The notes: generated by a model not told the origin, from the letters alone. A stretch of 64,000 nt of DNA from Larix kaempferi (GCA_027924585.1 BSBM01000151.1:8527501-8591500), one strand, 5' to 3'; positions 21,317 through 33,958 are shown, numbered from the stretch's first letter. Numbers and translations: made by a program.

Positions 21317-22077
21317 TTGGGATTAGACTCTAGAAATGAGATAAAAATCACAACCATGGGCCTACAAGGTAAAAATCCTTCTATTTATGTTTTAAAAGTT
21401 GAACATGTCCATGATGAAAAGAAAATGAGTGAGTTATTTCACATAAGGGTGATTTCTAAGCATACTAAAATTGATACTTTATTTGATAGTGGATCACAAG
21501 CTAACTTGATTTCATAAGAGATAGTTAAAAATCTTGGTTTGCAAACTAAGTCACACCCAAAACCATATCCACTTGGTTGGGTATGTGAAAATGTACAACT
21601 ACAAGTTACTAAGCAGTGTAGACTCAGGTTTGCGATAACTTTTAGATTTATGGATGAAGTTGATTTGGATGTGGTCCCATTGGATATATGTGGTATTGTA
21701 TTAGGTAACCCTTATCTTTATGACAGGAAAGCAATCTTTTACATAGAAGAGAACAAGTATCATCTTAGTAAAGATGGCGTTCAGTGCATTGTTTGAGCTC
21801 ACCGTATGAAAACTAATCTATCTTTGGTTTCTGCAAGTCAAATGAAAATATTATTAAATGCTAGTAAGAGTTTTGTTCTCATGATTGTTAAAGCTAAAGA
21901 TATTGATAAAACTGATACTTTTAAAGGTTGCGATCCTAAACTTAAAGATGAATTGGTTAAGTTAGTTGGTAAGTATAATGCAGTATTCTAGGATCCTAAA
22001 GGATTACCTCCTAAAAGATAAATACAACATTCGATCCATTTGTAGCAAGATGCTCCTCTTCCAAATATTGGTATGTA
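21317..22077 (+). pseudogene. Gypsy A protease region
   Basis: Same frame as gag. It contains KIDTLFDSGSQANLIS, with the aspartic protease motif DSGS, and GIVLGNPYLYDRKAIF, the usual downstream flap-like LG motif. Stops occur after LIS (21515), at 21794 and at 21989. Between 21991 and 22078 the frame shifts, separating this region from reverse transcriptase. The linker PKLKDELVKLVGKYNAVF leads toward reverse transcriptase as in other plant Gypsy elements. Confidence 0.78.
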
Positions 22078-23723
22078 TTGATCTTCATGATTGAAAATTT
22101 AGAAATCAAGAAGCAGGTTCAAGAGTTGCTCGAGAGAGGGGACATTCGACCAAGTTCCTCTCCATGTGGTTCATCGATTGTTTTGGTACCAAATAAAGAT
22201 GGTACATGGCGGATGTGCATGGACTACAGATCTTTGAACATGATCACGGTAAAGAATCAATATCCTCTTCCCTGTATTGATGACCTTTTGGATCAGTTAA
22301 AGAATGCAATTTATTTCACTAAGTTAGACTTAAGAAGTGGTTATCATCAAATCAGAATCCATAAAGATGATATATGGAAAACTGCTTTCAAAACTAAACA
22401 GTGTTTGTATGAATGGATGGTTCTGCCCATTGGGATTTGTAATGCTATGCGGGTTATGAATGATGTATTTAGGCCATTCATTGATGACTTTGTAATAGTC
22501 TACTTAGATGATATCCTCATATTCAGTCGAACTTGGGAGGATCATGTCAAGCATGTTAAGCAAGTCTTATATGTTTTAGCAAGGGAGAAATTGTATTTGA
22601 AGATGTGCAAATGTGAGTTTTGAAAGACATATTTGGTTTGTTTAGGCCATAATGTAGGGGGTGGTGAACTGAGGATTAATCCATCTAAATTTGAGTTCAT
22701 TCATAATTGGCCCAAGCCTACTAATGTAACAGAAGTTAGAAGCTTCTTGGGAGCATTCCAATACTGGAGGAAGTTTATTGCTAACTTCTCGTTTATTGCT
22801 TCTCCTTTACATGCTTTCACAAGGGTAAAATAGGTCTTTTAGTGGGGAGGAAAAGAGCATAAATCCTTTAACACTTTGAAATAAAAGATCAACACAGCTC
22901 CAGTACTTGCACTGCCAGATCTACAACGACCATTCGATATTGAAACCAATGCTAGTGGTTATGCCATGGGGGCAGTCTTAATGCAACATAAGAAACCAAT
23001 ATGCTATCATTTTAAAATATTTCCTAAAGAAATAGATAAGTATCCTGCATATGATAAAGAGTTGTATGCATTAGTACAAAGTCTGAAGAAGTGGAAAAAT
23101 TATCTAATGGGTAAAGAAACATTCATTCATACTGATCATCAACCATTACAATATATTCAATCACAAACTAAGCTACAACAATCAAGACATTTTAGATGGA
23201 TGGTATTCTTACAACAATCTCACTTAGTCATTAAATATAAAAAGGGAATTCAGAATAAAGTAGCAGACATGTTATCAATACCTCCAACCAATGCATCTAT
23301 TATCTTGCAAAATAGTCCTTTGGCTCATGAAACTTACATTGAACAATATGCTCAGGATGAAGACTTCAAATATGTGTATGAATCTTTAATGCATGGCACA
23401 CAGACTGAAGAATTGGATTACCATATTCATGATAAGTTATTGTATCATCTTGGAAAAATTTGTATTCCACCAAGTGAAAGAGTTCATATAATCAGAGAAG
23501 CTCATGCTTCTCTTATATATTGTCACTTTGGTGTAGGAAAGACAGTAGCTCAACTTCATACGTATTGTTATTGGCCTCAGATGAATGAAACTGTATCCAA
23601 ATATGTAAAGGGATGTGTTATGTGTGCTAAAAGTAATCCAAGTAATAGAAAATTGGGCTTGTACAGTCCACTCCTTGTACCTTCTCGTCCATGGGAAAGT
23701 GTGTCTATGGATTTTGTGGGAGG
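22078..23723 (+). pseudogene. Gypsy A reverse transcriptase, RNase H and integrase start
   Basis: Reverse transcriptase blocks in order: RPSSSPCGSSIVLVPNKDG, RMCMDYRSLN, YFTKLDLRSGYHQIRI and the intact catalytic YLDDILIFS near 22500-22527. RNase H follows (PFDIETNASGYAMGAVLMQ, YDKELYALVQSLKKW, FIHTDHQPLQYI). The integrase zinc region shows H...H and CVMC near 23500-23630, and the core begins PWESVSMDFVGG, where the sequence stops at 23723 because of a 3.38-kb insertion. TGA at 22621 stands where Trp is usual (CEFWKTY); further stops cluster at 22831-22885. No functional enzyme would be produced. Confidence 0.87.
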
Positions 23724-26700
23724 TGTTGCCGCCTAAAACACACTTGACCACAGATAAGTCTCCCAACCGCTATGTGTGTTCTTGAGGGAAACTATGAGTG
23801 TAGAAGCCACTGTCACCTCGATTCTAAACTCCGTTTAGAACCCAACTCCAAAAAGGTCAAGGGGGTTGTCCCTACTTACTAAGATTGTTTTATGAGTTTC
23901 TTTTAGAGTTTTAATTTATTCAATGTTCATATGACAAGCATTCATGCAAAGATGCAATAATTTAATGACAAACAAAGCCTTTTTTACAACAAACCATATA
24001 TGAAAGCAAGAGAGTAAATAATCAATTCACTAACTAGACCAATGCCTACTTTACTTGGTTCATAGAGTCACATATATAATAAAAATAAGATTACCAAAGA
24101 CACTCAAATGGCATTAAATCATTCACTATTCATAAAAATCAAAATATCACATTTAGCATTAACTTGTAGTAAATGAACAACTTAATGAATGAAATATGCT
24201 TGTAATGAGATTGAACTGAATTCTAAAGCTTCAAAGTAAAGTACTAGAAATGAAATAACAATTGTAGTGTTTTACAAATGGTCCTGTAAATTTTAATTGG
24301 TTTTAAGTCTCACTTTAGCTTAGGGGAATTAAGGTTTGTGCCAGAAAATCAATGCTACTCTATGTGTCTACCCCAAGAAGTTATCTCTTTCGATTTGAGA
24401 GAGACTGTTGGGTGCTCAACAAGAGAACACAAAGTTCTCAACTAGATCCACGGGTCAACCCCAAATCTTGCTGGGTGCTCAACAGAAGGACACAAAGTGC
24501 CATGAGGCTCCCAACAACCTCTACCCCTCTAGCTCCACAGATCAAACTTATTTTTCTCAATGTCTAGTTAAGATTAACTTATGAGTGCCTATTATTCTAG
24601 CCAACACTAATATTTGCCCTTTCTTTTCAACCAGGATCAGTCGAACCGGCAAGGGGATTGAATACAGGAAAAAGATTGGGGCACGGTTTATTTAACCTTT
24701 AACAAAATAAATAATTAAATACAATGCAAGACGACACAATATTGCAAGGGTGGCAAATCCAACTCACTTGAAAGGTGTGTGAAAATAAACTAAAGCAAGA
24801 AAAAACTTGAAAGTAAATCTACTAGCTAGCACGATTTTGCATGGATGGGCAGAGCCTCTTCTCATGCAAGGTGTGGGCAAACAATAATAACAAATGCAAA
24901 TAAAAGCATAAATTAAATCCCAACCCTTTCAACAATTGTTATGTAAGGGTGCCAAAGCCAACTCACTAGCAAGCAATGGAATGGCCAAAATAACTTAGGG
25001 AAAGAAATGCTATTTAGCCACATAACTCTATTCCTAGTGAAGAGGAGGGGCAAGCAAATTAACAAAATGAAAAATAACATGAAATAAATTAACCCTAGCC
25101 CCTCTACACTTGCAATGAAAAATTGGGCAAGCCCAACTTCTAATGCATGTAAGGGATGGCTGAAAATTTAAAGAGCTTATGCTAGAAATAAATGAAATAA
25201 AGAATCAATCCCAAGAGACTCTCTTGGGATTGTTACAACAAGGAAGATTTCAGCCTTATACTTTACAAGAAAATAGAGGTCAAGAACAAGAAATTTGACT
25301 CTTTTTGGTGAGGTACTTGAAGTGGCCACTCTTGGATGATCTTTGAGCTTGTTAGTGACCAAATTTGGGAATTCCCTCCCCCTGTAACATCAAAAACATG
25401 CACAAAATAGTAAGTTAATATTGTGCAAATATGATGAAAGTGAATTTGAAATCAACTTGGAAATATTGCATATAAATTTATGAAAATTGCAAGTGTAATG
25501 TAACATGTAAAAATAACTTGAAAAGATGATCTATGAGTGCAAAATAAGCAAATAAAAATATGCAAAACAGAAATGTTAGTTTGAATATGCCAAATCCTTC
25601 AAAAGTTGTTGAACAATGGGGTATCCCACTCGGGAATCCCACTCTTCAAGCTTGATTAACCTGTAACAAACTAGATTCAAATGCAAAAGGGGTGAGAAAC
25701 CAAACAAAGACTTGAGAAATCATATGTTTAGAAGTCCATGAACTTCTCAAATGCTAAGAAGATAACCCACATAACATGTAACCAACAATATCACAATGTT
25801 ATTCTCAAGCAAAACAATTTGCTTGAGATGCACAAATGAAAAAATGAAACTAGAAATGAAACAATGTTACCTCACACACAAAGCCAAGGACAATATTTCC
25901 TCCAAAGATTTTCTTCATTCACTTCACAAAGATGGAAATTACAATGGCTCTCTTCTTTGGACAAGAATGGAAGCAAGAGAGCAAGAGAAAAAATGAAAGA
26001 GAGCAAGAGCATGAGTGATTGTAACCAAAATGAGGAGGAGGAGCCTCCTTAAATAGGAAAAGAGAGAGGTGAGAGTTCCTTTGCATGAGAGACATTTGTC
26101 ACTTGGAGAGAAAGGGGACCCATGAAGAGGGTGCACTTCCTTGGGTTAAAAATAACAAACAATGTGGGGGAAAAAACCCCCCACTCATGTTATTTATTTC
26201 ATTGCTAGGCCAAAGGGAAGGAATCACGAAGGTAGACCCCCTCTTTTGGCTTATTTCATTTTTTCTCATTTCTCATGGTGAGAGGGGGTTTCCCTCTTAG
26301 GGAGACAACTTCAAAATTGAAAAACACTTGCTTGGGGGGGCCCCTTTGGACTTTAATTTTACTTTAGGGTCATAACATAACTTTTGGAAACTTAATTTGG
26401 CCACCCCAAGTGACTTTAGGCACTTTCCCAAAATTTGCCTTACTAATTATTTGCCAATTTTCCTGATTTCCTTGACTGACTTAAGAAAATGTGTCCAAAA
26501 CCTTAGCATGGCTTGTCCAAATGACTTCAAAGTTTGCCCAAGGGTGTAGAGCGTCTCATGCCATTTATTTTGAGTACCCATACCCCTATTTATGGGCATT
26601 AAGTGTCACTTAACCCTCTTTTACATTACAATTTGTTTTATGCCGAGGGACACTTTTTAATTACCAAAAATTAAAAAATCTTAAGTAAAACTTAATGAAA

Positions 26701-27105
26701 TTAAGCAATACTTTGGATAATGTTTAGCATGGTAATATAGAACATTCGTAGGCCTCAATCACCCCATGGAATCGATCATTAGAACACCTTTCACCACTTT
26801 GTAGGTATTTTTGAGTGAAAAACTCAAATAATTAAAATCACTAAAAAATAATTGTAATTATCCAAGGAAGAAAACACTCGATGAAATGACTTACCTAATG
26901 ATTAAGTCTTAGGCAACTAAGTTATACAAAAATTGACCCTCATGCTGACATATCATTACAAAATCCCCCGCAGGGGTACGCAAATTTCATGGAGAGAAGA
27001 TAAGAAGACGAGTTGCCTCGTTTGAAAAGCTTCATTAGGTACTTCTTTCTCATCTCCAAGGCACATGGTACATGGTTGCCCACTTATTTGGTTAGGTGGT
27101 CAACA
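23724..27105 (-). mobile_element. 3.38-kb TG...CA element in Gypsy A integrase, probably a solo LTR
   Basis: Begins TGTTGCCGCC and ends GTGGTCAACA, a TG...CA pair, between the two halves of the integrase core. Flanks GGAGG (23719-23723) and TGAGG (27106-27110) match at 4 of 5 positions, as an aged 5-bp duplication. No coding motifs, primer-binding site or paired terminal direct repeats are seen. A TATA-like CTATTTAAGG on the minus strand near 26050-26060 suggests a minus-strand LTR. It would be an unusually long solo LTR; a non-autonomous LTR element is the alternative. The exact ends are less certain than for the other solo LTRs. Confidence 0.6.
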
Positions 27106-27786
27106 TGAGGGTTTCCTATGTCTATGAAAGGTCATGATTACTTGTATGTGGTTGTGGATAGGTTCAATAAAATGTGCATCTTAATGCCTTGTAAAAAGCG
27201 GGGCACAACAGAGTTGACTGCCCATTTGTTCTTCCAATATGTTTGGGTTCATTTTTGGTTACCCACTTCTATTGTATCTGATTGGGACTCCCACTTTCTT
27301 GGGAAGTTGTAGTCAACTTTGTGGGAACTTATGGACACTAATTTGAAGAAGATCATTGCTTTTCATCCACAAATCAATGGTCAGACTAAAGTAATCAACT
27401 GCAGAGTGGTACATCTACTCCGAGGATAATGTTCTAAGCATCCTAAGCTTTGGGATGAATAGTTGCATTATGTTCAACATGCCTACAGCCGTACCATTCA
27501 CTCTTCTACACAAAGGTATCCATTTGAGACGTGTTTTGGATACTTGCCAAAGTCTCCTTTAGAATTTGTTTATGGGAAAGATTATGTGGAATATGGAGAA
27601 GTTGATGCAAACAAGACCTTGAAGTTCATACAGAAGATCCAGTTGTTACACCATGCAATATAGGAACAATTGGAGAAGATCCAAGCCAAGTACAAGACAA
27701 GGCATGAGAATCATCGAGTGGATCATCATTTCCAAGTTGGTGATCAAGTTTGGCTTCATATAAGCAAAGATCAATGATCATCATTT
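27106..27786 (+). pseudogene. Gypsy A integrase, C-terminal half
   Basis: Resumes the integrase core with SMKGHDYLYVVVDRFNKMCILMPCKK and FWLPTSIVSDWDSHFLGKL, which contains the second catalytic Asp. The usual HPQ..GQTE motif reads HPQINGQTKVIN, so the catalytic Glu is replaced by Lys (AAA). It continues YSRTIHSSTQRYPFETCFGYLPKSPLEF and HRVDHHFQVGDQVWLHI, the C-terminal DNA-binding part. Several stops (near 27310, 27430, 27661, 27776) break it. Confidence 0.82.
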
Positions 27787-27813
27787 CCGTTGTGAATGTG
27801 GAGAACTTAAAAA

Positions 27814-28059
27814 TTGTATGAACTTACAATGATCATGGATGAAGAGGATATTGTTCATGTTCCTTCTGTAGATGATTTTGCACCTAAGTATCTTCATGAG
27901 TTGCAGGAATACATCACTCTCTTCAGAAGAATAAGGACTTCACAAAGAGGAGATGTGGAATATCTTTGTGTGGGTATGAAAGGAATGCATCCCAGAAAAG
28001 CACGATGGTTAGAGACTGGAAAGGTGAGGGAGCTATACCCTCACCTGTTTACTGAATAG
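27814..28059 (+). pseudogene. Small 3' ORF of Gypsy A
   Basis: An 81-codon open frame between integrase and the 3' LTR. It is acidic then basic: DEEDIVHVPSVDDFAPKYL, HELQEYITLFRRIRTSQRG and a tail RKARWLETGKVRELYPHLF. I do not recognise a named domain. Because it lies just before the 3' LTR and is open while the rest of pol is full of stops, it may be the end of the polyprotein or a separate 3' gene. Codons upstream (27786-27813) carry a stop, so it is not fused here. Confidence 0.45.
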
Positions 28060-28527
28060 TTTCAAGATTTTGGTGGTCCAAAAGCTTCTATTCGGTAGGT
28101 TTGATCCAGGAGGATCTCCCAAAAGACCAAAAATCAAAGTCTTCAAATGCTGAACAGAAGCACACCATTGTGTAGGGCTCACTAAGGTCTTTCCGGCGAC
28201 GCTCATTTCATAAAAAATGGACTCTGAATATGGAAGATATCGCATTCTGAAATTTCGGCAAGACAACTAAAATGAAAAAAGGGGTGCCACATGGCACCAT
28301 TGAAAGGGTGCCATGTGTCATGTACAGGTGGACCATAATATTGATGATGTAATTCCAGGATGCACCATGTGGTAGGTAACATGGAAATTCAGGATGATGT
28401 GGACCTTTTCATCAGTTGACATGTGGAAGAGTTGTTGTATAGTTGGCAGTAACATGCACCAACCAGAGGCTGCCATGTGGCATTTTGATTGACCACTTTG
28501 GGGTGTCAGTTACCAGAAATGACAGCA

Positions 28528-28597
28528 GGGGGATCGAACCCTTCACCTCCCGCCGGTTCAAATGTCTTAACTCCACACGCCCTACCAATGTGCCATA
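28528..28597 (-). repeat. tRNA-like block 1 in 3' LTR
   Basis: Counterpart of 19182-19248. B box GGTTCGATCCC is retained exactly on the minus strand; the A-box-like part reads TGGCACATTGGTAG. Confidence 0.5.
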
Positions 28598-28797
28598 AGT
28601 GTTGCTTATTATACATAGTATAAATGTTTTATTTAAAATTTATGGTTGACCGTTTGGAAAATGGGGTGGGCCGAGGGCTAAGCCCTTGGTTGTGTGATAT
28701 GCCCACACAACTAACGGCGAGGTTATATGGTTGGAACGCAAACCATATCCTACAGGATATATATTACAATAATAATAAAAAAAATGTATTAAGCGAA

Positions 28798-28866
28798 TCC
28801 CATGGGGTTTGACCCCGGGACCTCCGCCCCTACGTTGCCACGCTTTACCAATGGGATATGACCCAC
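28798..28866 (-). repeat. tRNA-like block 2 in 3' LTR
   Basis: Counterpart of 19455-19521. It retains CCCATTGGTAAAGCGTGG and GGGGTCAAACCCC on the minus strand. Confidence 0.5.
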
Positions 28867-29467
28867 ACATTTGATTGAGATCTGTTTCATATATTTTTAA
28901 GTTTAAATTAGGACCCAAAAGGGCACGCTCGTGTGGCCCCCCAAAAAAACATGTCACTTGCATTATTTAAATTGTGGTTCATAGCTCATCCCAGGGATGG
29001 AGTGGGCATGAATACTGAGACAGAAAGCTACATGCACAAAAATTGAGGCGGGATTCTGTATAGTCCATACAATGCAGGGAAGCTTTGGGATGATTTATAC
29101 TCAAATTTCACGATTTTTCGAGACAGGCAGAGTGGTGTAGTATTTTTTTAGCAGAAAACAGTCTAAATTTCAGAGTGTCCTTAGAATTGATGTAATTTGT
29201 AGCATTTGAAGAAATTAATAGAAATGGTCTCCCTGGAAGGGGCCCAGATATGTAGTCCTTTATGGTTCGGGCGTAGTCCTTTATGGACTAACTCTGTTAT
29301 CAATTGTTGTCTCAGATTATGGTTTGCATCTTTATTATTTTGCATTGTTTATGCTTATGTGCTCTCGTTAAAATTGCCATTTTAAGGTCTTCTTTCAAAA
29401 GTTACATGTTAAGACATTTACACATAAATCATGGTTAATTAAAAGCCTACAAATTCAGTTCATGGAA

Positions 29468-31360
29468 TTTGCCCATGGTATAGTCCATAGAATTATTTAA
29501 TGTTTCTTTTAATTAAAATTATTTAATTGCAATGCATGCCAATGTGATTGGAGATATCAAATACTGCTATGATGTTGGTATAACATTTTTTTGTTTCTCG
29601 TTGGTTCCATGCGGTTAGCCTTTTCCCTCAGGATTTGGTGCCCGAGGCGTGGTGGCGGGCGGGTTCCCTATTGTAAATGCACTTGGAGCGAGCTAAGCAA
29701 TGTTTTAATGTTGGGGTGGTTTTTGGTTTAATGCGTTTGGCTTGGTTTTGGATTATGTGGTTTTGGACATGGAATGTGTTTTTAAGGTGATGGGTTGGCT
29801 TGTTTTGTATGGTATACATATTGTAGGTGCTGGGGTTAATGCGACCATTTTTGGGGGTTTTATTTGGGTGATGTGTTCTGTTCATTTTGTTGTTTTGGCC
29901 GTCTTAGTGTATGTTGGCTTTCAATTGTCTCTGGAGCGATGGTGTTGCATGGTTTGTTGTTTGGAGCGATGGCGTTGCAGCAATTTTATTGTTCATTGGT
30001 CGAGCGGGGATATTGTATGGTTTGTGGGATTTCCTGTCTTGTCTACTATTTGGTTGGGATTTTCTATCGAGGCATTATATTTTTGGGTTGGATTTATTTG
30101 CGGAGCTACGAGGTTCGAGGTTTTCGCATGCTAGTTTGGTGTGGTGTCTAGTGCTCTTTGTCATTTGCTTGGTGGTTTCGGTGTACTCAAAATGTTCATG
30201 GTGGAAACAATCACAATGGAGGTAATAATTTTCCTTGGTTGGCTTAGTGTTCTCTTGTGTTTATGTTTTAGAATTTTCACATGGGCATGTTTTAACTCTT
30301 GTTGTTGTTTCTTGGGTGCAGGGTTTCACATTTTGATTCTACTGGTTCGTTGTTGGGGGAGGGATTGTGCTTCGAATTCTTTGTATTGGTTCTTGGACAC
30401 AGGTGAGTTGCTAGATCCAGGCTAGGATTAAATTATGGTTTAGGGTTTGTTCTATTTGGAGCATTGTCGTTATATTTTTACGATTTCACAAAATGCTTGC
30501 AAAACCCTTGCATCTTTTAAAACCTTGCATGTTTTACGTAGATGGAACCTGGTTTCTAGGATTTGTAAAGAATAATTTGCATGGAGTTTTTATGAAATGA
30601 ATGAACAATCTAGGATTATTTGTAAGTGGATGTGTTTGTGTGAGCTTGATGGCTAATATTTTCATAGGTGATGATATGTATCTAGCTACGTTTAGAATGT
30701 GGACTGAATTTGGGTGTGTGGAGATTTTGGTTTATGCTTTTGTGTTTTTTTTTAAATATCGGATTGTTCACTTCTTGCATTCGACTTTCGCTTGGATGAT
30801 TTGTGCTCTCTTTTGCAAGTGTCTAGGGTTATTAATATTAGGAATTAGTTTATGTTGTGTTCTTGTCATTTATTGGGTCTAGTACAAAACTTGGGAAATT
30901 TATTAAATGAAAAAAAAAGATGACAATAGTTTATATCCTACGGTGGTAATAAGCTCAGTGTTTGTGACTTCAAAGTGATAGATAGTTCTAGAGGCTCATA
31001 TTCATACTTAGACACAACTTAGTGGTAGTTCTTGTACTCTATTGCAAAAGGTTTATCCTTTATGGATCTACCTCTGTTTTATTAGGATATTATGCTTTTT
31101 TGCACTTTTTATCTTCATTTTCCATCTCTAGAGGAGATGTCCTAGGTGATCCTAATTTCTTATTTGTATTTTTAGTTCCATTGATATGTTTGGTCGTTAG
31201 TGGGTATTAGTATATAATTTCTTTCTTTCTCATTTATCAAACTGTTGAACTGGACAAGTTCTAAAATCTTGAATATTCTTTGGCTTGGCAAAATCCCATT
31301 GGAATACTTTCATATAAAACATCAGAAACTGTTTTTTAATATTAAAATATCCTTATTTCA
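29468..31360. other. Gene-free stretch with GT-rich open frames
   Basis: From the right flank of Gypsy A to 31.36 kb. Plus-strand frames near 29742-30425 and 30601-30882 are open for 60-130 codons but encode low-complexity Val/Leu/Phe/Cys-rich sequence and recognisable motifs are absent. GT-rich composition explains the lack of stops. I do not call a gene. Confidence 0.5.
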
Positions 31361-31367
31361 CATCTAG

Positions 31368-31985
31368 AACTGTCCTCTCATCCTTGATGTCAAGACTGGT
31401 TTTATCTTTCCTTCAATGTATTATGTGTATTCACTATCTTCTAAGGCAACACAAATTTTAATATGCAAGTGTTCCTGACAAAGCAGAGTCATCAATTTAT
31501 TCACTCGTTAACTTTCTATTTCCTTAGGGTAGCAAGAAGCTACATGTTATCACTTATGCTTTAGAATTAATTTGCCCATATCATTCAGTTTTCCCAGTAG
31601 AGCACTTAAAGATTCAACTAGAATTGAAAATTTAATATAGCCACTCCTTCCATGGTAAAGTTTTATGTAAAACTTTAAAGAACTATCCTCTCATCCTTCA
31701 TGTCTAGATTGTTTTGACCTTTTGTTCAATGTTTTATGTGTATTCATCATCTTCTAATGCAAAAACCATGTGAATGTGCAAGTGTTTCCTGAAAAAGTGG
31801 AGTCAACAATTAATTCACTCATTACTTTCCTATTTTCTTAAGGTAGCAAGAAACTATTTTTTTTTGTTATCTTTCAACTTTTCTAGCTGATCACTTAAAG
31901 ATTGAATTGAAATTGAAAATTTATTATAGCCATCTCTTCCATCGTAAATTTTTATATAAAATTCAATTGGCCAGTGCTCCAACAG
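31368..31985 (+). repeat. Diverged tandem duplication, about 310 bp
   Basis: Copy 1 (about 31368-31676) and copy 2 (about 31681-31985) share CCTCTCATCCTT, TTATGTGTATTCA, CTTAAAGATT and GAATTGAAAATTTA in the same order. They differ by many substitutions and small indels, so this is an old event. No coding content is recognised. Confidence 0.75.
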
Positions 31986-32488
31986 AAAATATTTCGCAAC
32001 TTCAAGAGAATTCTATATCCTATATTTTTTATTGACTTAAAAGAATATAGCCAATCTTACTGCACAATAGAATTGAAAGTACATGCCAAGATTTAGCACT
32101 TTATAAAAGGAACATAGTTGACTCAGTGAATCTGTTATCATAATTCGCTTTCATAGTTCAAGTTAAATGGGATGTCCATTTGTGTTGGAAAATGTGCCAA
32201 TTACTTGACCGTTAAAATAGTTTTTGGCACATGGTTTCTACAAATATGCTTCGAAAAGGGTTTCTGGGTACACCGATTTGTAGTCCATGCTTTCTGCCAT
32301 GAGAACTCTCTATGATATTTCAATATGGTTGTAAGTGATTTTATGTGAGATCCAAGTGAGAGGTATTTTGAGAAGATACCTTGAAGCCCATGGAATGATT
32401 GTTGTAGCATGTAATACATTGTATTCTTCATGTATTGGTAGTATAAAGTTTATTGTGGTAATTTATATGACCTTGTTAATCTATGGTG

Positions 32489-33958
32489 TGTTGGTCACCC
32501 TATATGATAATTAATTACAACTAACACACATGATGCTCAATATAAATTGTCAACCCAGGGAAGTCTTTTATCTCAATGGCAATAAGCACAATCTATGAAT
32601 AAACATTTCAAGTAGTTGATTAACTAAATGGAGGTAATAATCCTACCTATCTGCTCAGCCAAACTCATTCCATAAAGAAAACTAATCTAACTCACACATC
32701 TAGGAATTCAAAGTACAACTACCTTCCTACAGAAATCAACCTAGCAGTTACTGATCTAAGAATAGAAATGAACTAGATTAATTTTGCAAGAAGTTAAATC
32801 CTATAATTATCAAACTACAGTATTCAATCTTTACCAAAATGATTCATCCAACAACTACTGTAACTCAATCACAATCTGCCTAATCTAATGAATTCAATAA
32901 ATATACAACAACAATTACCAGAATTAGAAAATAAGCTTGAACTCTAAATTGATAAATATTGGAAATCCTAGAAAGCATAAATGACTGAAAAGGATTGAAG
33001 TTGAGCTTGGATGTAACAACTAAATTGAACACACATGCATTAATCAAACTAAACTACACAAACGACTGTCACACCACACAGTTGCAGCTATTCATAATGC
33101 AAATAATAAACTACCAAGAAAGAATGCAATTGGAAATTCTTTGTTGCAACTATCAGTTATACGCTTAATGCGATTCCACAACACACAAGAGGAAATAAAT
33201 CTAACTACCTGCTTAACTCGGAAATCTCTGTGAGAAGGCGGGCCTTGGCCTTCTAACAGAGACGTCGTTAACTACCACAAATTAAGACATAGAAATATGA
33301 ATAACTCTGCTCTTCATTAAAGATGGTAATCCATAGTCTCAGCTCTCTATTACAGCCCGTACAAAATGATAATTAACCAACCCCAGACTTTGAAATCCTT
33401 CCCGTATTTATACATGAGGAATACAGTTCGTGATCCACTAATTTCTTGCAGCAATGAAGATCTCTCATCTTCATGCTACAGAGTAACAACTAAACTGTTA
33501 CAGCCGTAATGAATGGATGCTGTTACTCTGGCAGTCAATGGATCAATGGATTAACAAATTGGGAGGCATCCTGTTTGTTGCAGCAATGCTTTGTTTCAGC
33601 GAAGACCTGTTACAGCTTCACGTGGAAAGATGTGCTATCCCTTTGAATATGAGGAATCAAATCTTGAAGATTAACAACTGGCACCACATATGATTCTTTC
33701 CCAAGGCATTGCGGCTGATATACCTGTGCTTTGATCTTAACTTAATGAAATCAACACAAGTTAGCATAAATCGAAGGCTAAAACTCATAACCATAACAAT
33801 CTTAGGAAATAATTAAATGAAACAATAATGAATTAAACCTTGTCAGGATTGCTGATTGATCTAGAAAAAGACATGTATATGGTTTATGAAAGTAGGGTAT
33901 AACAAGGCAAAATGATGAAATACGTATGGTTAAAAAGGGGCATTTCCAGGGCCCAACA
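32489..33958 (-). repeat. 3' LTR of Gypsy B, left end uncertain
   Basis: The right end (CCAACA at 33953-33958) is fixed by the polypurine tract next to it, so on the minus strand the LTR begins TGTTGGGCCC. The left end is not proven: TGTTGG occurs at 32489 and also at 32183, giving an LTR of about 1.47 or 1.78 kb. The second LTR that would settle this is not in the window. A short minus-strand ORF at 32201-32431 is not recognised. Confidence 0.5.

Larger units (their letters stand above)
18750..29462 (+). mobile_element. Gypsy A, complete but decayed, with a nested insertion
   Basis: A Ty3/gypsy element with two LTRs of about 1.39 and 1.36 kb (TGATCCAGG start, TTCA/ATCA end), tRNA-iMet-type primer-binding site, gag, protease, reverse transcriptase, RNase H, integrase and a small 3' ORF, all on the plus strand. 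Reverse transcriptase before integrase makes it Gypsy. The flanks TGGAT (18745-18749) and TGGAA (29463-29467) are a 4-of-5 target duplication. A 3.38-kb TG...CA element splits integrase at 23724-27105. About a dozen or more stops and at least one frameshift show it is inactive. Confidence 0.9.
28102..29462 (+). repeat. 3' LTR of Gypsy A
   Basis: 1,361 bp, TGATCCAGG to AGTTCA, diverged partner of 18750-20141. A 40-odd-base stretch of the 5' copy near 19740-19800 has no counterpart around 29090, and a short local duplication (TAGTCCTTTATGG twice) occurs near 29255-29290. Target-duplication copy TGGAA follows. Confidence 0.87.

Noticed and set aside
26085-26300. ORFs inside the 3.38-kb insertion in Gypsy A
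   Set aside because: Short, overlapping, AT-rich and without motifs. They lie in probable LTR sequence.
29742-30425. Several overlapping plus-strand ORFs of 90-130 codons
   Set aside because: GT-rich composition gives long stop-free frames in several registers at once, and the residues are low-complexity hydrophobic without motifs.
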